From Candidatus Nomurabacteria bacterium (GTDB lineage: Bacteria > Patescibacteriota > Minisyncoccia > Phycocordibacterales > Phycocordibacteraceae), in assembly GCA_943355045.1 (NCBI GenBank), contig CALRDY010000018.1, positions 1-10,735 on the forward strand: DNA of 10,735 nt, read 5' to 3'. The notes beneath the pieces were generated by a model. That model had not been told where the DNA came from. It saw only the letters and a list, made by a program, of their open reading frames with translations, and made no database searches. Of the stretch, positions 1 to 6,715 are shown one piece after another. Position 1 is the stretch's first letter, and the number at the start of each line of letters is the position of its first letter. The translations under genes were made by a program, and so were the position numbers.

Positions 1-1008
1 ATCTTGAATCGCGTGCGGCAATTCCAGTATGTCGAGCATCTCAGTCGCATCGGCAAATGCGTCATAGAGCTGGCGCATATTGCGCCCAATGCTCCAGATG
101 CGGTCCATGAGCCCAATAATGTAGACCTGAATGAGCACGAAATCACCGACTGTCATCAGACCACGCTGCCACAAGAGCACCGCACCGGAAAGAATCGTCA
201 GCTCGATTCCGAATGCGAGGAGTCCTTGTACGCCGTAGACCCACGTATCGGCATCCCACACTTTTCGCGTCGCGGCGTACCACCGCATGATTGTTTCCTT
301 GAAACGCGAGCTTTCATATCCGGCAGCGGCAAAAGCGACTATCGCCGGATGATTGGACATCACGTCGGAGAGGAATCCCGTCACTCTGCTGTCCTCCGCT
401 GTGCGATCGGCTCGAAGTGCCTGAAGCGAATGCATCATTCTGAATTGCATATAGACGAATACGACGGTCCACGCCAGAAGTCCTACGCCGAGCAGCATAC
501 TCTTCAACGAAAGCACGCCGATCGCGCCAGCGACAAATAAGAATGACGAAAAGAAGTTGAAGAGAAGGTTGTCGAACACCTGCTCGAAGGAGCGCGCGTA
601 ACGCGCCACGCGGCGCGTGAGCGTACCGGTAAAGTTCGATATGAAGAATTCATGCGCATGTCCGAGCAGATACGCGAAAGCGGTCTGATACAGATCGGTC
701 ATCACGTTCGCCTCAAGCCGACTGACTGCTACCATGCGCACCCGTTGTCCGATCCATCCTACGAAAAGGACCCCTCCAAATGTCGCGAGGATGAGAAAGA
801 GCGCCTGCACTATTTCAGGGGAAGGCGTCTCTCTCGAAAGCACATCGATGAACTGTCGAAGAAAGAGCGGAGAAATGACCCCGACTGCTTCAATAGTCAG
901 TACCGCACCGAGACTCGCGGCGAAGAGTCCCGGATACACAAAAGCAGCCTTACTATAGGCGCGGAGCACGGCCCACACGCGGGCCGGTTGTTTCTTCTCG
1001 AAAGGCAT
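1..1008 (-). CDS. ABC exporter, transmembrane domain (partial, runs off left edge)
   Basis: The reverse strand reads open without a stop from an ATG at 1008 to base 1, giving 336 residues. An in-frame TAA lies three codons upstream, so this ATG is the first possible start. The protein has the layout of an ABC exporter membrane domain (PF00664-like). Hydrophobic segments lie near residues 22-50, 66-87, 143-167, 170-188, 256-280 and 290-305. The segment HEFFISNFTGTLTRRVARYA (119-138) resembles the cytoplasmic coupling-helix region of half-transporters such as MsbA. The final residues (TEMLDILELP, 322-331) match the linker that normally precedes the ATP-binding domain, which must lie outside the window. 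It would work as a dimer in the inner membrane. The substrate cannot be told from this half; lipids, peptides and drugs are all possible. It is divergent from the DoxX gene. Confidence 0.88.
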   Translation of the reverse strand, partial: MPFEKKQPARVWAVLRAYSKAAFVYPGLFAASLGAVLTIEAVGVISPLFLRQFIDVLSRETPSPEIVQALFLILATFGGVLFVGWIGQRVRMVAVSRLEANVMTDLYQTAFAYLLGHAHEFFISNFTGTLTRRVARYARSFEQVFDNLLFNFFSSFLFVAGAIGVLSLKSMLLGVGLLAWTVVFVYMQFRMMHSLQALRADRTAEDSRVTGFLSDVMSNHPAIVAFAAAGYESSRFKETIMRWYAATRKVWDADTWVYGVQGLLAFGIELTILSGAVLLWQRGLMTVGDFVLIQVYIIGLMDRIWSIGRNMRQLYDAFADATEMLDILELPHAIQD

Positions 1009-1016
1009 AAGAGTTT

Positions 1017-1025
1017 ATCCTAGCA
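1017..1025 (-). promoter_or_regulatory. Extended -10 promoter of the ABC exporter gene
   Basis: The reverse strand shows TGC-TAGGAT, an extended -10 form (TGn plus a TAnnaT hexamer). The hexamer ends 8 bases before the ATG at 1008. No convincing -35 is visible. Transcription would start at or within about two bases of the start codon, so the AGG in the hexamer is probably promoter and not a ribosome-binding site. Confidence 0.45.
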
Positions 1026-1138
1026 CTTCTTTGCCTACGGAGCAGGTAACATTCCTATTACTTGATGTACGCAACGAAGCCGCTCATCATGGCAGTATTC
1101 CCCCACAGCACAAGGCTTTCATTTCATAGTATCTGTTC

Positions 1139-1150
1139 TAGAATAGGGGC
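1139..1150 (+). promoter_or_regulatory. -10 element abutting the DoxX start codon
   Basis: TAGAAT (1139-1144) is followed by AGGGGC (1145-1150) and then the ATG at 1151. AGGGG looks like a Shine-Dalgarno core but sits only one base from the start codon, too close for normal use. With a -10 at this distance the transcript would begin at the A of the ATG. The same layout occurs before ligA and before the 192-aa membrane protein. The only -35 candidate is weak (CTTTCA, 1116-1121). Confidence 0.45.
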
Positions 1151-1708
1151 ATGAAAAACTATACGGTCGAACAATCCGCATTCGCTCATTTCTTTACTGC
1201 AAACACTGCAAGCGCTCCGCTCTGGCTCATCGTCCGTCTGTATCTCGGGTACGCATGGCTCATGGCCGGGTGGGATAAGGTAATGAATCCGGTGTGGTTC
1301 GGCACCAGCGCGGGCGCTGCCCTCCAAGGCTTCATCAATGGAGCAATCGGGAAGACTGTCTGCGCCACTACCGTCTCGGCATGTCATCCGGACGTGCAGA
1401 TGTGGTACGCCTCATTCCTCCAAAGTGCGGTGCTTCCCCACGTTACTGCTTGGTCAAATGCCGTCGCGGTCGGCGAAGTGCTCGTCGGGCTCGGGCTCAT
1501 TGTCGGGCTCTTTACCGGCATCGCCGCATTCTTCGGCTTCTTCATGAACCTCAACTTCCTGCTTGCGGGCACCGTGAGCGTCAACCCTATCCTGCTTGTG
1601 CTCGCACTCCCGCTCATGCTCGCCCACCGCGTCGCCGGTTACTGGGGGCTCGACCGCTACGCCCGACCATTTCTCCGACGGAAGTTCTCGCCGCGTGGGA
1701 AATTTTAA
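1151..1708 (+). CDS. DoxX family integral membrane protein
   Basis: This 185-residue protein has the four-helix plan of the DoxX/DoxD family. Helices lie near residues 23-41, 100-120, 122-140 and 145-162. The first ends in the family signature GYAWLMAGWDKVMNP (33-47), and GEVLVGLGLIVGLFTGIAAF (108-127) is the typical second and third helix pattern. Family members are small membrane proteins linked to quinone- or sulfur-related redox functions, such as the DoxD subunit of thiosulfate:quinone oxidoreductase, but most have no proven role and none is assigned here. The loop between helices 1 and 2 carries two cysteines (C71, C78) that could form a disulfide. A D-2-hydroxyacid dehydrogenase follows 58 bases downstream on the same strand. 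The tail is very basic (RRKFSPRGKF), as expected for a cytoplasmic end. Confidence 0.8.
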   Translation: MKNYTVEQSAFAHFFTANTASAPLWLIVRLYLGYAWLMAGWDKVMNPVWFGTSAGAALQGFINGAIGKTVCATTVSACHPDVQMWYASFLQSAVLPHVTAWSNAVAVGEVLVGLGLIVGLFTGIAAFFGFFMNLNFLLAGTVSVNPILLVLALPLMLAHRVAGYWGLDRYARPFLRRKFSPRGKF

Positions 1709-1721
1709 AAATCGTACCGGA

Positions 1722-1748
1722 TTGGATTCTGCTGAAACAGTGTAGAAT
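1722..1748 (+). promoter_or_regulatory. Putative promoter of the hydroxyacid dehydrogenase
   Basis: TTGGAT (1722-1727) and TAGAAT (1743-1748) form a plausible -35/-10 pair with a 15-base spacer. Transcription would start near 1755, leaving a leader of roughly a dozen bases before the ATG at 1767. That leader has no purine-rich Shine-Dalgarno sequence. It is the only protein gene here whose -10 candidate is not directly beside the start. Read-through from the DoxX gene is also possible. Confidence 0.4.
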
Positions 1749-1766
1749 ACGAAGCACTCCTTATAT

Positions 1767-2771
1767 ATGAACATCCATTACTTTTCGGGCGAGCCATGGG
1801 AAGAGACGCAGGTGCGTGAAAAACTTGCCGGGCACGACATTACCTTTCATGAGGGGCCGCTCTCCGCATTCCCTGACCTCACTGACCAGAACGCAGAAGT
1901 CCTATGCGTATTCATAGAATCGCGCATTACTGAAGCAGAGCTCAACCGTTTTCCTGCACTGAAACTCATTGCGACCCGCTCGACCGGTTTCGACCATATT
2001 GATCTTGCGGCGGCAACGGCAAGAGGCGTTGCCGTTGCGAACGTGCCTTTCTACGGCGAGAACACCGTCGCCGAATTCGCCTTCGCGCTCCTGCTCGCGC
2101 TCTCGCGCCGCATCATCGACGCGGCCGAGCGCGTGCGCGAAAACGGCGTCTTCTCGCCGACTGGCCTCCGCGGCTTCGACCTCTCCGGAAAGACTCTCGG
2201 CGTCATCGGCACCGGACACATCGGCGCGCACGTCATCCGCATGGCGCAAGGATTCGGCATGAAAGTCGTCGGCTTTGATGCTTTTCCGAATGCAGACCTT
2301 TCGCACGCGCTCGACTTCCCCTACCTACCTTTGCCCGAACTGCTTGCGACGGCCGACGTCCTTACGCTCCACGTTCCGTACAATGAGCACACGCACCATC
2401 TCATCAATCAGGAGAATATCACCGGTATCAAGAAAGGCGCCTATCTCATCAATACCGCACGAGGTGCGGTCGTCGAGACCCAAGCGCTCGTTAGCGCGCT
2501 CCAGAGCGGCATCCTCGCCGGCGCCGGACTTGATGTCCTCGAAGAGGAAGGATTTCTCGCCGACGAAGCGGCGCTCTTGACCTCGCCGCATCCGCACGAA
2601 GAAGAGCTCAAGACCGTCCTTGCGGATCACTATCTCATCAATCATCCACGCGTCATCGTAACGCCGCACCTCGCCTTCAATACGACCGAGGCAGTCGAAC
2701 GCATCCTCACGACGACGATCGAAAATATCCGAAGCTTTGCCGCCGGTACGCCGACCAATACCGTCTCTTAA
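1767..2771 (+). CDS. D-isomer specific 2-hydroxyacid dehydrogenase, D-lactate dehydrogenase-like
   Basis: This 334-residue protein is a complete D-2-hydroxyacid dehydrogenase. The split catalytic domain is residues 1-100 plus about 300-334, around a central Rossmann domain. Visible motifs are GTGHIG (148-153) for the dinucleotide, an acidic D171 after the second strand that favours NAD+ over NADP+, and the catalytic trio: R232 in NTARGAVV, the glutamates of LDVLEEE (259-261) and H301 in TPHLAF. The segment RSTGFDHIDL (71-80) followed by VPFYGENTVAEFA resembles fermentative D-lactate dehydrogenases, so reduction of pyruvate to D-lactate with NAD+ recovery is the likely job. Other 2-keto acids cannot be excluded. 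The enzyme should be cytoplasmic. The gene is tail to tail with the metallopeptidase gene and overlaps it by 4 bases. Confidence 0.9.
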   Translation: MNIHYFSGEPWEETQVREKLAGHDITFHEGPLSAFPDLTDQNAEVLCVFIESRITEAELNRFPALKLIATRSTGFDHIDLAAATARGVAVANVPFYGENTVAEFAFALLLALSRRIIDAAERVRENGVFSPTGLRGFDLSGKTLGVIGTGHIGAHVIRMAQGFGMKVVGFDAFPNADLSHALDFPYLPLPELLATADVLTLHVPYNEHTHHLINQENITGIKKGAYLINTARGAVVETQALVSALQSGILAGAGLDVLEEEGFLADEAALLTSPHPHEEELKTVLADHYLINHPRVIVTPHLAFNTTEAVERILTTTIENIRSFAAGTPTNTVS

Positions 2772-3157
2772 GAGCGCGTGCGCTTCTCTTCACGGAATCG
2801 CACTTCGTCCTCGTCCATGCCGAAATAGTGGGCGTACTCATGCCAGGTTGTCTCGGCGATAACTTTCCGAATGTCTTCCCCATCTTCGCGAGCCGCTTCT
2901 TCTATCGACAGCCTGAAAAGCGTAATGGTGTCCGGCAGCGTCTCTCCGATGCCATAGGAATCTCCGCGAGCCGTCGCCGGTATGCCCTGATACAAGCCGA
3001 GCAGCGTCTCGTCTTCTGCGAGACTCTCCTGCCGCCGCACCTCCTCCGACGGTTCATCTTCGATGAGGAGCGCGACATTCCGTATCCTCTCGCGGAACTT
3101 TTCCGGTATCAGAAGGAATCCTTCCTCAACCAGTTTCTCGAATGTGTCGCGGCTCAT
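2768..3157 (-). CDS. Zincin-like metallopeptidase family protein (PF06262-like)
   Basis: This 129-residue protein carries HEYAHYFGMDEDEV (106-119), a zinc-metalloprotease motif HExxHxxGxxD in which H106, H110 and probably D115 bind zinc and E107 is the catalytic base. The preceding LLGLYQGIP (52-60) and LPDTITLFR (74-82) fit the small one-domain zincin family once called DUF1025. There is no signal peptide or membrane segment, so it should be cytoplasmic. Its substrate is unknown. It begins 8 bases after the stop of the P-type ATPase gene on the same strand, so the two are probably cotranscribed, although no functional tie is established. No Shine-Dalgarno sequence precedes the ATG. Its stop codon overlaps that of the convergent dehydrogenase gene. 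Confidence 0.83.
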   Translation of the reverse strand: MSRDTFEKLVEEGFLLIPEKFRERIRNVALLIEDEPSEEVRRQESLAEDETLLGLYQGIPATARGDSYGIGETLPDTITLFRLSIEEAAREDGEDIRKVIAETTWHEYAHYFGMDEDEVRFREEKRTRS

Positions 3158-3165
3158 AGATGAAA

Positions 3166-5868
3166 TCAGACCTGCACTAAAGAAACTTGCTGTATACCGA
3201 TACTTCTCCTACGGTAGAAAAATTTGCGGATCTCCTCCACCCAAACGATGGACGTCGCTACCGCTATAATCATCAGCCATTCGGAAAGATCAAGCGGCAC
3301 CGTATGCAGGAATCGCTGGAAGAATGGCGTGTACACGGCGAGCATCTGGAGAGATATGACTACTGCCGTAGCACCAAGTAAGTATTTGTTAGAGAAGAAA
3401 TTCATCTGGAAGAACGATTTACTCTCGGAACGGCAATTCCATGCATTGAACCATTGGAAGACAGCGAGAGTGGTGAGCGAGATCGTCCATGCTTTCCCGA
3501 TATCGGTTTCAAAATATTTCTGGAATAAGAAAAGGGCGCCGAACATCATTGGAAGCGCCATAAGAATCATGCGTCGCGCCATGAGACCGTCAACGAGATA
3601 TTTTTTCGGCCGTTCAAAGGTGCCTGAGAGTAGCCCGCTTTCTTTCGGCTCCATCGCGAGCGCCACGTCGAGGAACCCGTCCGTGACGAAGTTGAGCCAT
3701 ATGATTTGCGCGGCAAGGAGCGGGAGCGGGTACCCGAGCACTAGCGCTCCCGTAATCGTCAGCACTTCGCCGAGACTGGTTGAGAACAGATACAAAATAA
3801 CTTTCTTGATGGTTTTGTAGATATTCCTGCCTTCTTCCACTGCAGAGATGATACTGCCGAAGTTGTCATCCAGAAGCACGATATCCGCCGCCTCTTTTGC
3901 AACTTCAGTTCCTATCTTGCCCATCGCGACACCAAGATCAGCGGCAACCAGAGACGGGGCGTCATTGACGCCATCGCCGGTCATCGCGACGATTTCCCCG
4001 CGCTTTTTGTAGGCATTGATAATCCGTAACTTATGCTCCGGAGTAACGCGCGCAAAGACGGAAACGTTTGCGACCCGCACCTTGAGCTCATCGTCCGACA
4101 TCTTGTCTATCATTGCGCCAGTTAATAGTTCGTCTCCTTCATGCCAAATCCCTGCCTCTTTGGCGATGGAACGAGCAGTGAGCGTATGGTCGCCAGTAAT
4201 CATCACTACCTTGATGCCAGCAGAGGATGCACGCGCCATCGCTTCGGCGACTTCTGGACGCAAAATATCTTGCATACCGAAGAAGCCGACAAACGTCAGA
4301 TCGTGAATTGTTTCAGGTGCGAGGGCTTCCGAGAATTTCTCCTGCATTGCTATCGCCACTACCCGCAACCCTCGACTAGACATCGAAGCGAGCAAATCTT
4401 CGATTTCTTTCCGATCTGCGTTTTGCATCGGATGATTGTGTCCGTCGCGCCGAACATTGGTACACACTGCAAGAACCGTCTCGGGAGCGCCGCTCACGAT
4501 TAGAAAATTACCTCCTTCTACACCAGAAAGTGCGGCATGATACTTGAGCCGATAGTCGAAGGGTATCTCGGCGACAAGAGGAGATTCGCGCAGCATGTCG
4601 TCCTTCTTGAAGCCGACTTTTTCTCCAAACACTCGTATCGCCGCCTCGGTCGGATCGCCCGTCACGCGCCAACGCTTCTCGGTCTCGGAGAAGAATACTC
4701 GTGCGCTCGCACCAAGTGCTGCCATTTTGCCCACAAGAAGCAGTTCTGGATGATTGGCAGCATCTACGACTGAACCGCCAAATGTGACGGCGCCCTCCGG
4801 CTCGTAGCCGATACCGCCGATCGAAAACGTCTTTCCGTCAGTCCAGACCTCGCGAACGACAAGCTCGTTTTTCGTTATGGTGCCAGTCTTGTCGACAGCG
4901 ATGATGCGCGCCTGTCCAAGCGCCTCGACCGCCTGCAGCTTCTTCACGAGTGCATTACGCTTCGACATCCGCCACACGCCAGTCGCGAGCACAAGCGTGA
5001 TGACGATAGGTAGCCCTTCAGGGATGACCGACACGGCAAGCGAAATGACCATCGCAAAGATGGTAATGATTTTTTCGCCCCTGATCAGTCCGAGTATGAA
5101 AAGGACTGCACTGATTACTCCGACTACCGCGATGATAGCTCTAGAAAGGTAGCGGATATTTGCCCTCAGCGGTATCTCCGTATCGATAGTGGAGAGTTCT
5201 TTAGCAATCGTGCCGATGACCGTATTCACTCCGGTCGTCACAACTACTGCCTGACCGTTGCCGATAACGACATTGGTCCCCTTGAACACCATATTCTTCT
5301 GCTCTGCGACAGGAAGGTCCTTGTGGGATACGGCCTCGACTGTTTTGCCGACCGGCTCAGATTCTCCCGTGAGCGATGCTTCATCAAGCTTCAAACCGTT
5401 CGCGGCAATAACGCGGGCGTCAGAAGGAATCTTCTCCCCTTCCCGCAGTATGAGAATGTCGCCACGCACTACTTCATAATCTGGAATGGATATCTCCGTC
5501 CCGTCACGCACGACGGTCGCTGTCGTTTCTACATATCGCTTGAGCGCACGAAGCGTATTCTGCGCTTTGCCTTCTTGCAGGGTACCGACGATTGCATTGA
5601 ACAAGAGCACTGCGAGAATAATCGACCCGTCGGCGATTTCTCCCAAGAGAAATACTGCCCCGCTCGCAGCAAGCAGGATGTAGATGAGCGGGCTCTTGAA
5701 TTGCCGCAGGAAAATAATCGGGAAACCATCGGGCTTCGTCTCGGGAAGAGTGTTCGGCCCGTCTTCCTCCAGCCGCCGAGCGGCTTCGTCGGCACTAAGT
5801 CCGTGCTCATTTGTTTGAAGAGTATTAAAAACAGTCTCCAGCTTCTCCGCGTACCAAGAAAGCGCCAT
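3166..5868 (-). CDS. P2-type Ca2+-transporting ATPase
   Basis: This is a full P-type ATPase (900 residues from the preferred start at 5868; an earlier in-frame ATG at 5886 would give 906). In 906-residue numbering: actuator motif TGES (173-176), PEGLP in helix M4 (289-293), phosphorylation site DKTGT with D332, a nucleotide-domain GAPE (466-469), TGD (564-566) and the hinge TGDGVND (636-642). Helix M6 carries NxxTD (N732, T735, D736) and M5 carries GEV with E707, as in Ca2+ pumps. Ca2+ (perhaps also Mn2+) export from the cytoplasm is therefore likely. Two ligands of SERCA site I are changed (S704 for Asn, Q811 for Glu), which suggests one ion per cycle, as in PMCA and SPCA pumps. The inner start is chosen because the outer ATG falls inside an extended -10 element. 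The metallopeptidase gene follows by 8 bases. Confidence 0.92.
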   Translation of the reverse strand: MALSWYAEKLETVFNTLQTNEHGLSADEAARRLEEDGPNTLPETKPDGFPIIFLRQFKSPLIYILLAASGAVFLLGEIADGSIILAVLLFNAIVGTLQEGKAQNTLRALKRYVETTATVVRDGTEISIPDYEVVRGDILILREGEKIPSDARVIAANGLKLDEASLTGESEPVGKTVEAVSHKDLPVAEQKNMVFKGTNVVIGNGQAVVVTTGVNTVIGTIAKELSTIDTEIPLRANIRYLSRAIIAVVGVISAVLFILGLIRGEKIITIFAMVISLAVSVIPEGLPIVITLVLATGVWRMSKRNALVKKLQAVEALGQARIIAVDKTGTITKNELVVREVWTDGKTFSIGGIGYEPEGAVTFGGSVVDAANHPELLLVGKMAALGASARVFFSETEKRWRVTGDPTEAAIRVFGEKVGFKKDDMLRESPLVAEIPFDYRLKYHAALSGVEGGNFLIVSGAPETVLAVCTNVRRDGHNHPMQNADRKEIEDLLASMSSRGLRVVAIAMQEKFSEALAPETIHDLTFVGFFGMQDILRPEVAEAMARASSAGIKVVMITGDHTLTARSIAKEAGIWHEGDELLTGAMIDKMSDDELKVRVANVSVFARVTPEHKLRIINAYKKRGEIVAMTGDGVNDAPSLVAADLGVAMGKIGTEVAKEAADIVLLDDNFGSIISAVEEGRNIYKTIKKVILYLFSTSLGEVLTITGALVLGYPLPLLAAQIIWLNFVTDGFLDVALAMEPKESGLLSGTFERPKKYLVDGLMARRMILMALPMMFGALFLFQKYFETDIGKAWTISLTTLAVFQWFNAWNCRSESKSFFQMNFFSNKYLLGATAVVISLQMLAVYTPFFQRFLHTVPLDLSEWLMIIAVATSIVWVEEIRKFFYRRRSIGIQQVSLVQV

Positions 5869-5876
5869 GATGCCTA

Positions 5877-5885
5877 AGAATACCA
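5877..5885 (-). promoter_or_regulatory. Extended -10 promoter of the P-type ATPase gene
   Basis: The reverse strand reads TGG-TATTCT, a good extended -10 (TGn plus a TATnnT hexamer). The hexamer ends 8 bases before the ATG at 5868. The outer ATG (5884-5886) overlaps the TG of this element and would lie upstream of the transcript. Directly upstream is a short inverted repeat, GATAA-AG-TTATC on the reverse strand (5888-5899), which could be an operator, though that is only a guess. Confidence 0.45.
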
Positions 5886-5935
5886 TTGATAACTTTATCT
5901 TCGCGGTTCGATTCCTGCGGCACTCGCATGAATAG

Positions 5936-5971
5936 CGAAAAATCGAATGGTTCTTACCATGCGATTTTTCG
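5936..5971. terminator. Hairpin between tRNA-fMet and P-type ATPase, likely bidirectional terminator
   Basis: The arms CGAAAAATCG and CGATTTTTCG are exactly complementary. Inside them, after one mismatch, ATGGT pairs with ACCAT around a 4-base loop (reverse-strand reading). This makes 15 base pairs and one mismatch over 36 bases. The core stem followed by TTTTT fits an intrinsic terminator for the tRNA transcript, whose 3' end is 7 bases upstream at 5978. The matching A-run makes it usable from both sides. Confidence 0.6.
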
Positions 5972-5977
5972 TACTTG

Positions 5978-6048
5978 TTGCGGGGGCCGGAATCGAACCG
6001 GCGTCTGGAGGTTATGAGCCTCCCGAGGTACCTCTCCTCTACCCCGCG
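5978..6048 (-). tRNA. Initiator tRNA-fMet (CAU anticodon), CCA not encoded
   Basis: The reverse strand folds into a full 71-base cloverleaf: acceptor CGCGGGG/CCCCGCA, D-stem GAGG/CCTC with a 7-base loop, anticodon stem GGAGG/CCTCC with loop CTCATAA, and T-stem GCCGG/CCGGC with loop TTCGATT. Initiator hallmarks are the unpaired C1 x A72 at the acceptor tip, which allows formylation, and the A11:U24 pair in the D-stem. The discriminator is A73 and the next bases are CAA, so CCA must be added by a nucleotidyltransferase. The anticodon stem has A29:U41, G30:C40 and G31:C39 in place of the usual three G:C pairs. It lies between the 192-aa membrane protein gene and the Ca2+ ATPase gene, all on the same strand. 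Confidence 0.95.
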
Positions 6049-6053
6049 TTTTG

Positions 6054-6064
6054 ATTCTACTATA
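6054..6064 (-). promoter_or_regulatory. -10 region of the tRNA-fMet gene
   Basis: The reverse strand reads TATAGTAGAAT, containing two overlapping -10-like hexamers, TATAGT (6064-6059) and TAGAAT (6059-6054). TATAGT would start transcription a few bases before the mature tRNA 5' end at 6048, leaving a very short 5' leader. No clear -35 is seen. The element overlaps one arm of a hairpin that points the other way. Confidence 0.45.
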
Positions 6065-6096
6065 CCGCCTTCAGTCCCGCCAGAAGCGGTATTTTT
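6063..6096 (+). terminator. Terminator-like hairpin on the plus strand, antisense to all neighbours
   Basis: On the plus strand TACCGCCTTC (6063-6072) pairs with GAAGCGGTA (6083-6091), one C bulged, around a 10-base loop, and is followed by TTTTT (6092-6096). This is the order of an intrinsic terminator for plus-strand transcription, although both neighbouring genes are on the minus strand. On the minus strand the stem is not followed by a T-run. Confidence 0.45.
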
Positions 6097-6136
6097 ACTT
6101 TCATTGCACGTGAATGACGAAACTCCGAAAGAAAAC

Positions 6137-6715
6137 CTAGATGACCTTGAACTCGCGGAAGACGGATGCGAAACGGGAAATCGTGCGGCGCGCGAGCTCG
6201 GCGGAGAGATTGAATGCGGAGCCCTCGTGTGCGATCTGATTGCGCACCTTGTGCGCCTCCCATGCGTCTTGGAGCGTACTGAAGCGCGTGGGGTCGACCG
6301 ACTTCAGCTTCTCGCCAATGCCAACACCCGTGTATCCCTGCTGAGAAAGCACATCGTCGAGCATGATGTCCGCCTCGATGATCGCTTCGCGCCACTCGCT
6401 CGCGCTCGTTCCGCCCGCGAGCATCTCGATATGTCTCCAGCGTGCGTGCACTTCGCCGGTCGCTTCCGGCGTGAGAAGGAGCGTGCTGTAGAACTTCTCT
6501 TCGCGCTCGCGCAAATCAAAGAGACGCACGGTCACGTAGATGATGATGAAGAGTCCGACGACAGCGAGCGCGTAGCCGATGACGATGATCCAGAGCCAGA
6601 GGTGTGCGAGCCATGCAGAAAATCCGGCGACGCTGACCGGGCCGTAACACGCGCCATGGAAACATTCGTACAGAAGACGAAACCAATATTCGACATTTGC
6701 CTGATCTCCGAGCAT
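6137..6715 (-). CDS. Membrane-anchored protein with C-terminal HEPN-like RNxxxH domain
   Basis: I do not recognise a named family for this 192-residue protein. A short N-terminal part with two cysteines (C18, C23) is followed by one strong hydrophobic segment (about 38-64), then a charged stretch starting RLFDLREREEKF and a soluble helical domain (about 88-192). The soluble part has helices near 105-125, 147-162 and 171-189. The motif RNQIAH (158-163) lies at the junction of the last two. This Rx4H pattern, with Asn right after Arg, is the signature of HEPN-domain proteins, many of which are RNases in toxin-antitoxin, abortive infection or CRISPR systems. That assignment is from motif and layout only. 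No nucleotidyltransferase (MNT) antitoxin gene lies beside it. It starts 42 bases after the gatA stop, has its own -10 element, and the next gene downstream is tRNA-fMet. Confidence 0.6.
   Translation of the reverse strand: MLGDQANVEYWFRLLYECFHGACYGPVSVAGFSAWLAHLWLWIIVIGYALAVVGLFIIIYVTVRLFDLREREEKFYSTLLLTPEATGEVHARWRHIEMLAGGTSASEWREAIIEADIMLDDVLSQQGYTGVGIGEKLKSVDPTRFSTLQDAWEAHKVRNQIAHEGSAFNLSAELARRTISRFASVFREFKVI

Noticed and set aside
4-1023. Plus-strand open frames of 178 and 123 codons at the left edge
   Set aside because: Both are antisense to a clear ABC exporter membrane domain on the minus strand, which is open over the whole 336 codons and has a good start.
5845-5925. Possible plus-strand tRNA suggested by GGTTCGATTCC at 5905-5915
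   Set aside because: The T-stem pairs only with a bulge, and no acceptor, D- or anticodon arm can be folded upstream, where the ATPase start lies. It is reported only as an inverted T-arm copy.
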